Of a DNA stretch of 64,000 nucleotides, positions 45,731-56,411 are shown one piece after another. Source of the DNA: Sporolactobacillus sp. THM7-7 (GTDB lineage Bacteria > Bacillota > Bacilli > Bacillales > Sporolactobacillaceae). Where the stretch lies: NCBI RefSeq assembly GCF_004153225.1, contig NZ_SEMB01000005.1, forward strand, positions 1 through 64,000. Direction: 5' to 3'. The notes under the pieces are model-generated. The model worked only from the letters and a program-made list of their open reading frames with translations. It was not told the DNA's origin and ran no database searches. The translations under genes were made by a program, and so were the position numbers. The stretch's first letter is position 1. Every line of letters starts with the position of its first letter.

Positions 45731-46867
45731 ATGGCACATAAAATGACAATTATAGCCACAACGGCAATGGGCGTAGAGGCAGTAGCGGCCGATGAACTGA
45801 GGAAGCTGGGTTACAGGGAAATTAGTGTTGAAAACGGGAAAATCACATTTTCCGGAGATCCGATCGATATTTGCCGGGCCAATCTTTGGCTGAGAACGGC
45901 GGATCGCGTAAGATTGAAAGTCGGCGAATTCAAAGCGGTCACTTTTGACAGCCTTTTTGAACAGACAAAGGCGCTCCCTTGGCCGGATCTTCTTCCGAGA
46001 AATGCTGCGTTCCCGGTTGCCGGAAAATCTCATAAATCCGGTCTCCACAGCGTGCCGGACTGTCAGGCCATTGTGAAAAAAGCGATTGTCTCAAGTATGA
46101 AAAAAAGGTACCGGCAAGAGTGGTTTCCCGAAGACGGTCCGATCTTCAACGTTCAGGTAGCTCTGAACAAAGACATCGCGACATTGTCGATCGATACAAG
46201 CGGCGCCGGTTTGCATAAGCGCGGGTATCGCAGACTTCATAATCGGGCACCGCTTAAGGAAACGCTCGCCAGCACGATGATTTATTTAAGCCGCTGGAGT
46301 CCGGACCGCCCGTTTGTCGATCCGTTTTGCGGTTCAGGCACCTTGCCCATCGAAGCGGCGATGATCGGGCAAAATATTGCGCCTGGATTCAATCGCTCTT
46401 TTATTTCGGAAGACTGGCCGATTTTTACTGGCGGGGAGTGGCGGCGTGCCCGTGAAGAAGCGGAAAATATGGCGGATTACGACCAAGCATTAAATATATT
46501 GAGCTCGGATATTGACCATAAAATGGTTGAACTGTCGGAACATAACGCTCGGGAAGCGGGGCTTAGCGGCGCTATCACTTTCAAACAGATGCAAGTCGCG
46601 GATTTTGCGACAAAAGAGGGATTCGGCTGCATGATCGGCAATCCGCCGTATGGGGAGCGTATGGGTGAGCGGCGATCCATTGAACAGATTTGCCGCGATC
46701 TTGGCCGACTTTTTAAGGAAAACAAAAGCTGGTCCTTTTATTTTATTTCTTCGTTTCAGGAGTTTGAATCTTATTTTGGGCGCCGCGCATCGAAAAAGCG
46801 AAAATTATATAACGGGCGGATCCGGGCTGATTTTTATCAGTATTTCGGGAAAAAATTCGACTCTTAA
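45731..46867 (+). CDS. ypsC: class I SAM-dependent RNA methyltransferase with THUMP domain (YpsC)
   Basis: 378 aa, ATG. N-terminal THUMP RNA-binding domain (about 45-155), then a methyltransferase domain with FVDPFCGSGTLPIEAAMIG (SAM motif) and the N6/N2 amino-methylation motif IGNPPYGERM. Related to RlmL, which makes m2G2445 in 23S rRNA; the exact site in Firmicutes is not certain. It lies next to rnpB as in B. subtilis. A Ter-like sequence lies 48 bases after the stop. Confidence 0.92.
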   Translation: MAHKMTIIATTAMGVEAVAADELRKLGYREISVENGKITFSGDPIDICRANLWLRTADRVRLKVGEFKAVTFDSLFEQTKALPWPDLLPRNAAFPVAGKSHKSGLHSVPDCQAIVKKAIVSSMKKRYRQEWFPEDGPIFNVQVALNKDIATLSIDTSGAGLHKRGYRRLHNRAPLKETLASTMIYLSRWSPDRPFVDPFCGSGTLPIEAAMIGQNIAPGFNRSFISEDWPIFTGGEWRRAREEAENMADYDQALNILSSDIDHKMVELSEHNAREAGLSGAITFKQMQVADFATKEGFGCMIGNPPYGERMGERRSIEQICRDLGRLFKENKSWSFYFISSFQEFESYFGRRASKKRKLYNGRIRADFYQYFGKKFDS

Positions 46868-46914
46868 CTAAGAGGTAAAACGGGTAGGTTTTTTTATCTT
46901 TTTCTGTGTATAAT

Positions 46915-46936
46915 GAACAATGTTCCAAATAAACAA
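46915..46936 (+). promoter_or_regulatory. RTP-binding Ter-like site T1
   Basis: GAACAATGTTCCAAATAAAC followed by AA. It matches the site upstream of rtp at 20 of 22 positions and resembles the B half-site of B. subtilis Ter sequences. Orientation is the same as the rtp-proximal site. Confidence 0.6.
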
Positions 46937-47111
46937 CTAAGATAACCCAAAAAAATCAACAAACGGCGGGTTTTAGGATTAGAATTGAAGGATATTGTTA
47001 TGATTAAAGAGAATGAAAAAACGAGCAGTCGAATGAGCCGGGTAAACAAACTGCACGGTCTCTGACAAGTGTAAATGACTGATTATATTCAGGAAAGAGA
47101 GTGGAGTCAGG

Positions 47112-48629
47112 ATGTCCGTAAAAGACACAGAAAAAGCCTATTACGCATATGTGAAGAAAATGATGAATTTCAACGAAGCGATTGCGCTCGCCGAATGGGA
47201 TATGCGTACAGGCGCACCGAAAAAAGGTATTCGGCAGCGGTCGGAGGTGGTCGTCACCCTGGCGGATGAAGGATTCAGGCGTTCAACATCCCGCACGATG
47301 AAATCTTATATCGAGACGCTGACGGATCCATCGGTACAGGATGAGTTAAGCGAAGTTACCAGGCGAATGGTTGAGAAGTCTAAAAAAACGTATGAACACC
47401 GTGTGACCATTCCTGCCGAAGAGTATAAAGCCTTTATCATGCTTCAATCGGAGGCGCAGAGTGTCTGGGAAGAAGCCAAAGCAAAAAGCGATTTTTCGCT
47501 ATTGCGTCCTTATCTTGAAAAGATGGTGGCCTTAAAGCGGGCGTTTATCGGTTACTGGGGGATTGACAAAAACAAATATGATGCACTTCTGGATCTCTAT
47601 GAACCCGGGATGACTGTTGAAACGCTTGATCACGTATTCGCGGCGCTGCGAAAAGGCATTATTCCTCTTGTTCAGGCGGTCGCTTCGTCCGGAGCCAAGC
47701 CGAAGGGCGATTTTCTGTCTGTCCGCATCCCGGCGGAAAAACAACGGGCATTTTGTCTGTACCTGTTGCGCGAGATCGGTTATGATTTTGAGGCGGGGCG
47801 TCTTGATGAAACGGAGCACCCGTTTGAGACGGCACTCAATCCGGGCGATGTGCGTGTGACGACGAATTACCGTGAAAACGATTTTATAACTGCCGTGCTT
47901 GGAACAATTCATGAAGGCGGGCACGCGATCTATGAGCAGAACATTTCCCGTGAATTAGTCGGAACGCCGCTGTGCGCTGGCACATCTATGGGCATTCATG
48001 AATCGCAGTCTCTCTTCTTCGAAAATTTTGTCGGCCGGAGCCGGGGTTTTTGGGAACGTCATTACGGGGAACTAAGAAAGCTGGCGAACGGACAGCTTGA
48101 TGCGGTTTCTCTCGACGATTTTTACCGGGCGATCAATAAATCTCATCCGTCACTGATACGGATATATGCCGATGAACTCACCTATCCGCTGCATATTATG
48201 GTACGGTATGATATAGAAAAAGCGTTATTTGATGGGGATCTGGAAGTGAAGGACTTGCCAGGCGTCTGGAATGAAAAAATGAAAGAGTACCTCGGAATGA
48301 TTCCGGCAAGCGACAGAGAAGGCGTGCTTCAGGATATTCACTGGCCGGCTGGCGACTTCGGCTATTTTCCGTCCTACGCCCTCGGTTATGTGTACGCGGC
48401 GCAGTTCCGAGCGGCCATGCTCCGGGACATTCCGAATTTCGAGGACCGGCTGCGTTCGGATGGTTTGGATTCGATTACCTCTTGGCTGAGCCGGCATATC
48501 CATCAATACGGGAGTCTGAAAAAACCGCTCGAGCTATTGAAGAACGCAACGGGCGAGGGCCCGAATCCCATTTACCTGCTGAATTATTTAAAAGAAAAAT
48601 ACAGCGCTATTTATCGATTAAAGGCGTAA
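47112..48629 (+). CDS. ypwA: metallocarboxypeptidase of the M32 (Taq) family
   Basis: 505 aa, ATG. Zn-dependent carboxypeptidase with broad specificity. Zinc motif HEGGH in TIHEGGHAIYEQN, with GIHESQSLFFENFVGRS downstream carrying the third ligand Glu; DVRVTTNYRENDF is another family mark. Cytosolic, no signal peptide. Length close to B. subtilis YpwA (501). It follows ypsC, as its homologue does in B. subtilis except that the dinG-like ypvA gene is missing here. Confidence 0.94.
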   Translation: MSVKDTEKAYYAYVKKMMNFNEAIALAEWDMRTGAPKKGIRQRSEVVVTLADEGFRRSTSRTMKSYIETLTDPSVQDELSEVTRRMVEKSKKTYEHRVTIPAEEYKAFIMLQSEAQSVWEEAKAKSDFSLLRPYLEKMVALKRAFIGYWGIDKNKYDALLDLYEPGMTVETLDHVFAALRKGIIPLVQAVASSGAKPKGDFLSVRIPAEKQRAFCLYLLREIGYDFEAGRLDETEHPFETALNPGDVRVTTNYRENDFITAVLGTIHEGGHAIYEQNISRELVGTPLCAGTSMGIHESQSLFFENFVGRSRGFWERHYGELRKLANGQLDAVSLDDFYRAINKSHPSLIRIYADELTYPLHIMVRYDIEKALFDGDLEVKDLPGVWNEKMKEYLGMIPASDREGVLQDIHWPAGDFGYFPSYALGYVYAAQFRAAMLRDIPNFEDRLRSDGLDSITSWLSRHIHQYGSLKKPLELLKNATGEGPNPIYLLNYLKEKYSAIYRLKA

Positions 48630-48804
48630 AAAATGAGGCCTTCAGCTCACCTTACCGGTGGAGATCTCATCATATACGACTGCATTCGGGCGGGCGAATA
48701 TAAGCGGGTTTAAAAAGAAGGAATCGTTTCTGTATTGAACAAAACACACGTTCTAATATAAAATATAAGATAAAAATGCCGGAACGTGAAAGGAGTTTTT
48801 TTAC

Positions 48805-50775
48805 TTGGCAAGACAGGTATCGGCTTATAATGATGACACCATTCAGATACTCGAGGGGCTGGAGGCGGTCAGAAAACGTCCGGGTATGTATATAGGATCG
48901 ACCGATGCGAAGGGACTGCACCACCTTGTTTACGAAATTGTCGACAATGCGGTTGATGAGGCGATCGCCGGTTTCGGCGATAAAATTCTTGTCCGGATCC
49001 ATAAAGACAACAGCGTCAGCGTCCGGGATTTCGGACGAGGCATGCCGACCGGGATCCACCGTACCGGCAAACCGACGGTCGAAGTGATTTTCACTGTGCT
49101 GCATGCAGGCGGCAAATTCGGGCAGGCCGGCGGATATAAGACAAGCGGCGGCCTGCACGGGGTCGGCTCTTCTGTCGTGAATGCCCTGTCAGATTGGCTG
49201 GAAGTGACCATCTGGCGCGACGGATCCGTTTTCAAACAGCGGTTCGAGCACGGGGGTCATCCGGTGACAACGCTGGAAAAGATCGGTGAAACCAAAAAAA
49301 CAGGGTCGTTGATTCATTTCAAACCGGACCCGTCCGTTTTCAGCACGACGTCTTTTCAATTCGATGTACTCAGTGAACGATTGCGCGAGTCCGCATTTCT
49401 GGAGAAGGGAATGACGATCGTACTGACCGACGAACGGTCGGCAAAAGAGGAAACCTATCATTATGACGAAGGCATCAAGGCATTTGTGGACTATCTGAAC
49501 GAAGATAAAGACACGCTACATCCGGTTGTCGCTTTTGAAGGGACATCGAGCGACATTGAAGTTGACATCGCCTTTCAATTCAATGATGGTTATTCGGAGA
49601 ATCTCATCTCGTTTGTTAACAATGTGCGGACTAAAGATGGCGGCACACATGAATTCGGATTCCGCACGGCCCTGACACGTGCATTTAATGATTATGCGCG
49701 AAAGTGCGGCCTGCTGAAGGAAAGAGAGAAAAACCTGGACGGCAACGATATTCGCGAAGGGTTTACGGGCATCGTTTCGGTGCGCATTCCGGAAGAGAAG
49801 CTTCAATTTGAAGGCCAGACAAAAGAGAAACTCGGTACGAATGAAGCCCGTTCCGCGGTCGATACCGTCGTCTCCGAGCAGCTGTCCTATTTTCTTGAAG
49901 AAAATCCACAGACAAGCGAGATTCTGATCCGTAAGGCGATCCGCGCCAAACAGGCGAGAATCGCGGCGAGGAAAGCGCGCGAAGATGCTCGGAGCGGAAA
50001 AAAGACGAGGCGGAAAGAAACCGTACTCAGCGGAAAACTGACGCCAGCCTCATCCAGAAACGCCGACAAAAACGAACTCTACCTTGTCGAAGGCGATTCC
50101 GCCGGCGGTTCAGCGAAACAAGGACGGGACCGGAAATTCCAGGCCGTCCTGCCGCTGCGCGGAAAGGTCATTAATACAGAGAAAGCCAGATTGGAAGATA
50201 TATTGAAAAATGAGGAGATCAACACGATCATTTATGCGATCGGTGCCGGTGTCGGCTCCGATTTTACGCTCAAAGACAGTCATTACGATAAAATTGTCAT
50301 TATGACCGATGCGGATAACGACGGCGCCCATATACAGGTTTTGCTTCTGACTTTTTTTTACCGTTATATGCGCCCGCTGATCGACGCCGGAAAAGTGTAT
50401 ATCGCGCTTCCTCCGCTTTATAAAATCAGCCGGGGAACCGGCAAGAAGGAAGTCGTCGAATATGCCTGGGATGACGACGGACTGAAGAAAGCAATTAAAA
50501 AGATTGGCAAAGGCTATATCATCCAGCGGTACAAAGGGCTTGGCGAAATGAACCCCGAGCAATTATGGGAGACGACGATGAATCCGGAAACGAGAACGCT
50601 GATTCGTGTCAAAATAGACGATCAGGCTTACGCCGAGCGGCGAGTCACGACGCTGATGGGGGATAAAGTCGAACCGCGGCGCAAATGGATTGAAAGCCAC
50701 GTAGCTTTCGGCCTGGACGAAGAAACCAATATTCTTGATAATGAAAACCTGTCTGTTGTGAAAGGGATTGAGTAA
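48805..50775 (+). CDS. parE: DNA topoisomerase IV subunit B
   Basis: 656 aa, TTG start with AAAGGAG ten bases upstream. GHKL ATPase domain ([36 protein letters not shown]) and TOPRIM domain ([32 protein letters not shown]-type [22 protein letters not shown]). The C-terminal [21 protein letters not shown] is typical. It and ParC unlink sister chromosomes at the end of replication. parC begins two bases after its stop. The absence of extra gyrB features and the ordering parE-parC identify topoisomerase IV rather than gyrase. Confidence 0.96.
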   Translation: MARQVSAYNDDTIQILEGLEAVRKRPGMYIGSTDAKGLHHLVYEIVDNAVDEAIAGFGDKILVRIHKDNSVSVRDFGRGMPTGIHRTGKPTVEVIFTVLHAGGKFGQAGGYKTSGGLHGVGSSVVNALSDWLEVTIWRDGSVFKQRFEHGGHPVTTLEKIGETKKTGSLIHFKPDPSVFSTTSFQFDVLSERLRESAFLEKGMTIVLTDERSAKEETYHYDEGIKAFVDYLNEDKDTLHPVVAFEGTSSDIEVDIAFQFNDGYSENLISFVNNVRTKDGGTHEFGFRTALTRAFNDYARKCGLLKEREKNLDGNDIREGFTGIVSVRIPEEKLQFEGQTKEKLGTNEARSAVDTVVSEQLSYFLEENPQTSEILIRKAIRAKQARIAARKAREDARSGKKTRRKETVLSGKLTPASSRNADKNELYLVEGDSAGGSAKQGRDRKFQAVLPLRGKVINTEKARLEDILKNEEINTIIYAIGAGVGSDFTLKDSHYDKIVIMTDADNDGAHIQVLLLTFFYRYMRPLIDAGKVYIALPPLYKISRGTGKKEVVEYAWDDDGLKKAIKKIGKGYIIQRYKGLGEMNPEQLWETTMNPETRTLIRVKIDDQAYAERRVTTLMGDKVEPRRKWIESHVAFGLDEETNILDNENLSVVKGIE

Positions 50776-50777
50776 AG

Positions 50778-53219
50778 ATGTCAAGCCAGGAAAAACTGCT
50801 CGATTTGCCTCTTGAAGAAGTGATTGGCAACCGTTTTGGGATTTACAGTAAATACATTATTCAGGAACGGGCGCTTCCTGACGTACGGGATGGGCTAAAG
50901 CCCGTACAGCGCCGAATTTTATATGCGATGTTCCGGGACGGCAATATCCATGAGAAGCCGTTCAGAAAATCAGCCAAGACGGTTGGCAATGTCATCGGCA
51001 ATTATCATCCGCACGGCGATTCCTCGGTTTATGAGGCAATGGTGCGGATGAGCCAGGACTGGAAAGTGAGGATGCCGCTCATTGAAATGCACGGAAATAA
51101 CGGAAGCCCCGACGGAGATCCCCCCGCAGCGATGCGCTATACCGAAGCGCGTCTATCGAAAATTTCTGCCGAGCTCATTCGGGATATCGACAAAAAAACC
51201 GTGGATTTCGTCCCCAATTTTGATGATACCCTTGAAGAGCCGATCGTCTTTCCTTCCAAGTTTCCAAATCTGCTCGTCAACGGATCGACTGGTATTTCCG
51301 CAGGATATGCGACAGAGATACCGCCGCACGCGCTTGGTGAAATCATTGATGCGACGATTATGCTGATGGAACATCCGAACGCATCGGTCGATGAGCTGAT
51401 GACGGTTGTGAAGGGGCCGGATTTTCCGGAGGGAGGAATTGTTCAAGGGATAGACGGTATTAAAAAGGCGTACCGGACGGGAAAAGGGAAGATTGTCGTC
51501 CGTGCCCGTACGGAAATGGAGAAGCTTCGGGCCGGCCGCCGTCAGATCGTGATTACGGAACTGCCTTTCGAAGTCAATAAGGCGCAGCTGGTTAAAAAAA
51601 TGGATGAACTGCGGCTCGATCATAAAGTGGAAGGCGTTGCCGAGGTACGGGACGAAACCGACCGTACCGGAACGCGGGTGATCATTGAGCTGAAAAAAGA
51701 TGCAGATGCCCGTGGGATCCTGAATTTTTATTATAAAAATACCGATCTTCAGATTACCTACAATTTCAATATGGTCGCGATCGATCATAAGACACCGCGT
51801 CAGCTCGGATTGAAGGCCATTCTTGAAGCTTATATTGAGCATCAGAAGGAAGTCGTGACCCGCCGCTCCAGGTACGAGCTGGATAAAAGCAGAGAGCGGC
51901 AGCACATCGTTCAGGGGCTGATCAAAGCCGTCTCCATTCTTGACGATGTTATTCGCGTGATTCGCGCATCTAAGGACAAAAAGAACGCCAAGGAGAATTT
52001 GTCCGCGGAATTCGGATTTACGGAAGTCCAGGCGGAAGCGATCGTCAACCTTCAGCTTTATCGCCTGACAAACACCGATATTGTGACGCTTCAAAACGAG
52101 TCTGAGGAACTGGACCGAACGATAGCCCGTCTGGGAAGCATTCTTTCTTCGGAAAAGAGACTGATCGGCGTTATTAAAAAAGAAATGAATGAGGTGAAGA
52201 AAAAATACGCCAATCCGAGAAGGACGACAATTGAGGAAAAAATAGAAGAAATCAAAATCGATCTTGAGGTAATGGTGGCCTCGGAGGACGTGATTGTTTC
52301 TCTGACCAAACAGGGCTATATGAAACGGTCCAGCCTGCGTTCCTATTCAGCCAGCAATACGGGCAGTGTGACGAAGAAAGATACGGATCGCGCTTTTTTT
52401 CAGAAAGAAATGAATACAACCGACACATTGCTTGTGATGACTGATAAAGGACGTTATCTGTACCTGCCGGTTCACCAGATTCCCGATAAACGCTGGAAAG
52501 AACTGGGCCAGCATGTCGCGAGTCTCGTTTCCATCGATCCGGATGAGCAATTGATCGCGGCTATCCCGGTGACAACATTTGATACCCCGAACCGTTACAT
52601 CACGTTTATCACGAAAAAAGGAATGATCAAGCGAACAGCGTTATCGGAATACAAAGCACAGCGTTATTCAAGACCGCTCGTTGCTCTGAGATTGAAAAAA
52701 GGGGACGTGTGTATCCGCGCCTGTCTCACAGACGGCAGTACGGATATTTTTGTCGCCACCCGGCTTGGCTACGGATTGCGCTTTAAGGAAGAGGAAGCCG
52801 CCGTCGTCGGATTGAGGGCGACAGGTGTTAAAGCCATCCAGCTCAAAAAGGGGGACGAGGCTGCCGGCGCCGTCTCGTTCATGGAAGATTCATCTCACGA
52901 CCTGTTTCTGGCAACGCAGCGCGGATCGGTAAAAAAAATGGCACTGACTCGTTTGGATGTGAGCACCCGCGCGCGGCGCGGACAGATGGTGCTGAGAGAA
53001 CTAAAAACCGCGCCGCATCGGATTGTCGGTGTCGAGCTGGTTGACCGCGAGGATACGATTGAACTGCTGACGGATAAAGGAAAAACTTTTTCTGTCGATG
53101 CCTCCTCTATACGCGTATCGGACCGTTACAGCAATGGATCGTTCGTTATCGATCAGGATGAGGACGGGACCGTTACATCGGTATGGAAAAAGCTGCGTGA
53201 AGATCGGTCAAGTAACTAG
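50778..53219 (+). CDS. parC: DNA topoisomerase IV subunit A
   Basis: 813 aa, ATG, two bases after parE. Breakage-reunion domain with [44 protein letters not shown] (quinolone-resistance region) and [10 protein letters not shown] including the catalytic Tyr. Coiled-coil region (about 360-470), then C-terminal beta-pinwheel blades; the GyrA-specific GyrA-box is not evident. Operon with parE. No terminator is obvious after it. Confidence 0.96.
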   Translation: MSSQEKLLDLPLEEVIGNRFGIYSKYIIQERALPDVRDGLKPVQRRILYAMFRDGNIHEKPFRKSAKTVGNVIGNYHPHGDSSVYEAMVRMSQDWKVRMPLIEMHGNNGSPDGDPPAAMRYTEARLSKISAELIRDIDKKTVDFVPNFDDTLEEPIVFPSKFPNLLVNGSTGISAGYATEIPPHALGEIIDATIMLMEHPNASVDELMTVVKGPDFPEGGIVQGIDGIKKAYRTGKGKIVVRARTEMEKLRAGRRQIVITELPFEVNKAQLVKKMDELRLDHKVEGVAEVRDETDRTGTRVIIELKKDADARGILNFYYKNTDLQITYNFNMVAIDHKTPRQLGLKAILEAYIEHQKEVVTRRSRYELDKSRERQHIVQGLIKAVSILDDVIRVIRASKDKKNAKENLSAEFGFTEVQAEAIVNLQLYRLTNTDIVTLQNESEELDRTIARLGSILSSEKRLIGVIKKEMNEVKKKYANPRRTTIEEKIEEIKIDLEVMVASEDVIVSLTKQGYMKRSSLRSYSASNTGSVTKKDTDRAFFQKEMNTTDTLLVMTDKGRYLYLPVHQIPDKRWKELGQHVASLVSIDPDEQLIAAIPVTTFDTPNRYITFITKKGMIKRTALSEYKAQRYSRPLVALRLKKGDVCIRACLTDGSTDIFVATRLGYGLRFKEEEAAVVGLRATGVKAIQLKKGDEAAGAVSFMEDSSHDLFLATQRGSVKKMALTRLDVSTRARRGQMVLRELKTAPHRIVGVELVDREDTIELLTDKGKTFSVDASSIRVSDRYSNGSFVIDQDEDGTVTSVWKKLREDRSSN

Positions 53220-53383
53220 AGAATCGAAAAAAAGCACTTTGCGCTTAACGTCAGCATAAGCGTGAGAATAGCGTTTACGGAAGAAAAAGTATAAAATAAT
53301 TTTAAAACACTGAGAATCAGCGACAGAGGGAAGGATTTCCCTTCTGTCTGCTTTTTCGATAAAAAACTTGGAGGGGTTTTGTT

Positions 53384-54394
53384 TTGTCTGACAGTCAGGA
53401 ATTATATGATGTGACGATTATCGGCGGCGGTCCGGCCGGACTTTTTACCGCTTTCTACGCGGGCATGAGGCAAATGAAGGTAAAGATTATCGAAAGTCTG
53501 CCTCAGCTCGGCGGCCAGCTCGGGACACTTTATCCTGAGAAAGATATTTTTGATGTTGCTGGGTTTCCAAAGATTAAGGCGAAGGATTTGGTTAAAAATC
53601 TGGAAAAACAAGCGATGCAGTTTAACCCGGCCGTTGTCTTGGACGAAAGCATCCAGACATTAGAAAGAATGGAAGACGGAACTCTTGTTCTTGTCAGCGC
53701 GTCGGGTCAGAAACATTTGACGAAGACGGTGATTATCACCGCCGGAATCGGTGCCTTCTCGCCGAGACCGCTGAAAGTAGAGGGTGCTGAGCGTTATAAA
53801 GACAAAAATCTGCATTATTATGTGAACGATATCCAGCAATTTAAAAACCGACGCGTCGTCATTTTAGGCGGTGGGGATTCCGCCGTGGACTGGGCCAATA
53901 CACTCGAACCGATTGCTAAGGAAGTCTCGATTGTCCATCGCCGTAATCAGTTTCGCGCCCATGAATCGAGCGTTCAGCAATTGAAGCGTTCATCGGTGAA
54001 AATACTGACGCCGTTTACCGCGAAAGCCATCGTCGGCGGCGAAGAAGCGATTGAAGAGCTTGTGATCGAGGAAGTGAGAGGAGACCGGGAAGAGACCCTG
54101 CCACTTGATGATTTAATCGTCAATTATGGATTTGTTTCGGCCCTCGGTCCGATTAAAAATTGGGATTTTCATTTGGATAAGAACTCGATTGTCGTCAATA
54201 CGAAAATGGAAACGGGAATCCCAGGCGTTTATGCGGCCGGCGACATCACGTCTTATCCAGGCAAAGTCAAGCTGATTGCGACAGGATTCGGAGAAGCGCC
54301 GACAGCGGTGAATAATGCCAAGCATTATATCGATCCAACCTCTCGTACACAGCCGGTACATAGCTCGAGCGCAGCCGATCTTTTTTCAAAATAA
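53384..54394 (+). CDS. yumC: ferredoxin/flavodoxin-NADP+ reductase, thioredoxin-reductase-like (YumC)
   Basis: 336 aa, TTG start with TTGGAGGGG upstream. FAD-binding [56 protein letters not shown] at the N terminus, NADP-binding [16 protein letters not shown]-terminal [33 protein letters not shown]. The CxxC pair of thioredoxin reductases is absent, which places it in the Bacillus-type FNR group. It keeps ferredoxin or flavodoxin reduced from NADPH, or the reverse. Confidence 0.92.
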   Translation: MSDSQELYDVTIIGGGPAGLFTAFYAGMRQMKVKIIESLPQLGGQLGTLYPEKDIFDVAGFPKIKAKDLVKNLEKQAMQFNPAVVLDESIQTLERMEDGTLVLVSASGQKHLTKTVIITAGIGAFSPRPLKVEGAERYKDKNLHYYVNDIQQFKNRRVVILGGGDSAVDWANTLEPIAKEVSIVHRRNQFRAHESSVQQLKRSSVKILTPFTAKAIVGGEEAIEELVIEEVRGDREETLPLDDLIVNYGFVSALGPIKNWDFHLDKNSIVVNTKMETGIPGVYAAGDITSYPGKVKLIATGFGEAPTAVNNAKHYIDPTSRTQPVHSSSAADLFSK

Positions 54395-54456
54395 ATATGA
54401 CATCAGATTGTATTTACCGGATGCTTCAACAATCAGCGTCCGGTATTGTTTTTAGA

Positions 54457-54478
54457 GAACTATGTTCTAAATAAACAA
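54457..54478 (+). promoter_or_regulatory. RTP-binding Ter-like site T2 upstream of rtp
   Basis: GAACTATGTTCTAAATAAAC followed by AA, 43 bases before the rtp start codon. The core CTATGTTCTAAATAAAC resembles the B site of B. subtilis TerI (CTATGTACCAAATGTTC, from memory). In B. subtilis such a site also lies in the rtp promoter and gives autorepression. A degenerate AATTAAATAAAC follows 20 bases on. Confidence 0.7.
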
Positions 54479-54520
54479 TAAATCAATTAAATAAACTACA
54501 CTCAGGGAGATGAAAAAGAG

Positions 54521-54880
54521 ATGAATCACTTCTTAACAAAACAACGAGCCATCCTGAAAGTTTGTCTTATCAGTCTGATTGAAAGGAAAAAGATGTACGG
54601 CCTGCAATATTTAAAGGAACTGAAAGAAACATTCAAACCTTACGGCTATGTACCGAAACATTCGGAAATCTATAAGGCGCTTCACGAACTGACGGCCGAA
54701 GGGATCATCTATCGAATAAAAAAACGACGCTGCCCGGATAGAGAGGGCTTTCAGGAAATCATTATTTATCAATTTACTGAAGATGGCCTGGAAAAGGGGA
54801 GAGTCTATAAACAGATGGTAAGAAGCGATCTGGAACGCAGCTTGGGGATTATTCGAAAAGTACTGAAGGACAATTATTAG
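54521..54880 (+). CDS. rtp: replication termination protein RTP homologue
   Basis: 119 aa, ATG with CAGGGAGATG upstream. The whole length aligns with B. subtilis RTP (122 aa) with two short insertions: FLTKQRAILKVCLISLIERKKMYGLQYLKEL, then FKPYGYVPKHSEIYKALHELTAEGIIYRIKK (winged helix and wing), IIIYQF, and the C-terminal dimer helix VYKQMVRSDLERSLGIIRKVLKDNY; I estimate about 45% identity from memory of the B. subtilis sequence. RTP dimers on Ter sites block replication forks from one side. PadR-type regulators share the fold, but not this C terminus. A Ter-like site precedes the gene and a terminator follows. Confidence 0.88.
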   Translation: MNHFLTKQRAILKVCLISLIERKKMYGLQYLKELKETFKPYGYVPKHSEIYKALHELTAEGIIYRIKKRRCPDREGFQEIIIYQFTEDGLEKGRVYKQMVRSDLERSLGIIRKVLKDNY

Positions 54881-54949
54881 AGAATGTCGAAAAATCAAAG
54901 AAAATAACTGTCGGATTTCTGCTTTGGACTGTCTTAAATGGTACAAATA

Positions 54950-54998
54950 AAACCGGGCAAACAATCCAATCGCCGCTTGATTGTTTGCCCGGTTTGTT
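54950..54998. terminator. terminator of rtp, usable on both strands
   Basis: AACCGGGCAAACAATC pairs with GATTGTTTGCCCGGTT, a perfect 16-bp stem, followed by TGTTT. It separates rtp from the convergent SHOCT gene. Confidence 0.85.
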
Positions 54999-55029
54999 TA
55001 CGACAGGATTCGATACAATCTGTTATCGA

Positions 55030-55302
55030 TTATTCCCTGTTTGAATCGTCCAGTATCTTCTTCATCGTTTGATATTCTTCCTCAGAAATTTCTCCTCTCG
55101 CAAAACGCTCTCTTAATATTTGTAAACTTTTATCTGCGGATTCTGCTTTTGGCTTAGTTAATGGACGTCTCATCCATTTAATTAAGACGACGACTAACCA
55201 GATTGCCGCCACAAGAACAGCAATTTTTATCAGTAAGAAAAAAAGAAAAACCAATAATCCCATATATCCCATCATACCGTACTCAAAACCCGTCATTCTC
55301 AA
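55030..55302 (-). CDS. small membrane protein with C-terminal SHOCT domain
   Basis: 90 aa. Residues 1-20 and especially 14-45 are hydrophobic (LVFLFFLLIKIAVLVAAIWLVVVLI), one transmembrane helix. The C terminus (LQILRERFARGEISEEEYQTMKKIL) is a SHOCT motif, a short oligomerisation helix found at the ends of many unrelated proteins. No ribosome binding site stands out except GGGGGTTGAG upstream. Function unknown. Confidence 0.75.
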   Translation of the reverse strand: MRMTGFEYGMMGYMGLLVFLFFLLIKIAVLVAAIWLVVVLIKWMRRPLTKPKAESADKSLQILRERFARGEISEEEYQTMKKILDDSNRE

Positions 55303-55487
55303 CCCCCATCACTTGGAGTATTCGACATATAGAAGTCATATTCCTTGTCAAGAAGAACTCGTTCGACAAGATCGTCCCTGTCATTATACCATGACAAACT
55401 GACAAACGATCATATTTGACACAGATCGCCAATCTCATGTATCCATTCTATTAGAAAACCACAGATGGGCCGCCTGTATATCAGTAG

Positions 55488-55535
55488 AATATACGTAGTA
55501 TATGACGAAAAATATATGCGCTATGTACGTATATT
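55488..55535. promoter_or_regulatory. inverted repeat upstream of the EXLDI gene
   Basis: AATATACGTA (55488-55497) and TACGTATATT (55526-55535) form a 10-base perfect inverted repeat 28 bases apart, in very AT-rich DNA with several TATATxx repeats, about 90 bases before the EXLDI start. The 323-base interval 55303-55625 contains no other feature I can support. It may be an operator. Confidence 0.4.
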
Positions 55536-55625
55536 TCTCTTTTATAATCTATGTATATCCTGTATATTTATATGTATAAACTACTTAGTGTCAATCACTC
55601 GATTCGATTAAGGGGAGATGACAAA

Positions 55626-56156
55626 ATGCCGAACAAAACCATCTATGTTCCGGATGCGGATTTATCGGTTTTCGACCAGGCACAGGGTGTCTCGGGGAAA
55701 AACTTGTCGGCGACAATCGTGCAGGCCTTGCGTTTCTTCATTAAAATCGGCGAAGGAAAGGGGTTTGAACAAATAGAGGTAACCGAAGGAAAAAATGGAG
55801 TATATAAGAAAAAACGGTTTATCGGCAGGGAGCTCGCATCGGCCAGAGTATACGATGACGATGTTTCGCTCTCAACAACTTATGTTATTTACGAAACGGC
55901 GCACGGACGTTATGCGGTCTGGATTACAGAAGAAAAAGTCATCCCTCTGGAGCGGTCTATCGAACGTGAACTGGAAAAACGAATCATCGAGCGGATCGCC
56001 GGGAAAAAGAAAAACGAACTGACAAAAGAAGAAGACTTCTCTGTTTCCCGCCGCCTGGAAGTGTATGACATGATCGATCAGTTAAAGGAACGGGTTCCAG
56101 GCGACCTTTTACGGACGTTGCAGGAGATAAGAGATGGAGATTTTCTTGATATTTGA
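55626..56156 (+). CDS. EXLDI-family protein
   Basis: 176 aa from ATG 55626 (AGGGGAGATG upstream); the frame is open further upstream without a binding site. N terminus MPNKTIYVPDADLSVFDQAQ with GKNLSATIVQALRFFI looks like a ribbon-helix-helix-type start. The middle has FIGRELASARVY and VIYETAHGRYAVW, and the protein ends DGDFLDI, matching the Glu-x-Leu-Asp-Ile-type ending of the EXLDI family (TIGR04342, from memory). Function unknown; the N terminus suggests DNA binding. It is an isolated gene in AT-rich surroundings close to the terminus region. Confidence 0.75.
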   Translation: MPNKTIYVPDADLSVFDQAQGVSGKNLSATIVQALRFFIKIGEGKGFEQIEVTEGKNGVYKKKRFIGRELASARVYDDDVSLSTTYVIYETAHGRYAVWITEEKVIPLERSIERELEKRIIERIAGKKKNELTKEEDFSVSRRLEVYDMIDQLKERVPGDLLRTLQEIRDGDFLDI

Positions 56157-56411
56157 ATTAAAAAACGTAAGCGGGCACTGGAAATGAAAGAATACAATTC
56201 TTTCCTGTCCGTACTATTTTTTGGCCTTTATATAAGTATAGGACTATATATCGGTGCAATGTTTCGAACATAAATATTAAACAAACGTTTGATTAATTAC
56301 TGAAAGGATTAATTTTCCTGCAGTGAAACGGAAATGTAATCATCTTTTGTCGTTATTTGTCACATTGTCCTGCTATTCTTGAATTAAAACAGTAGAAGGA
56401 GAAAGCAGGCA

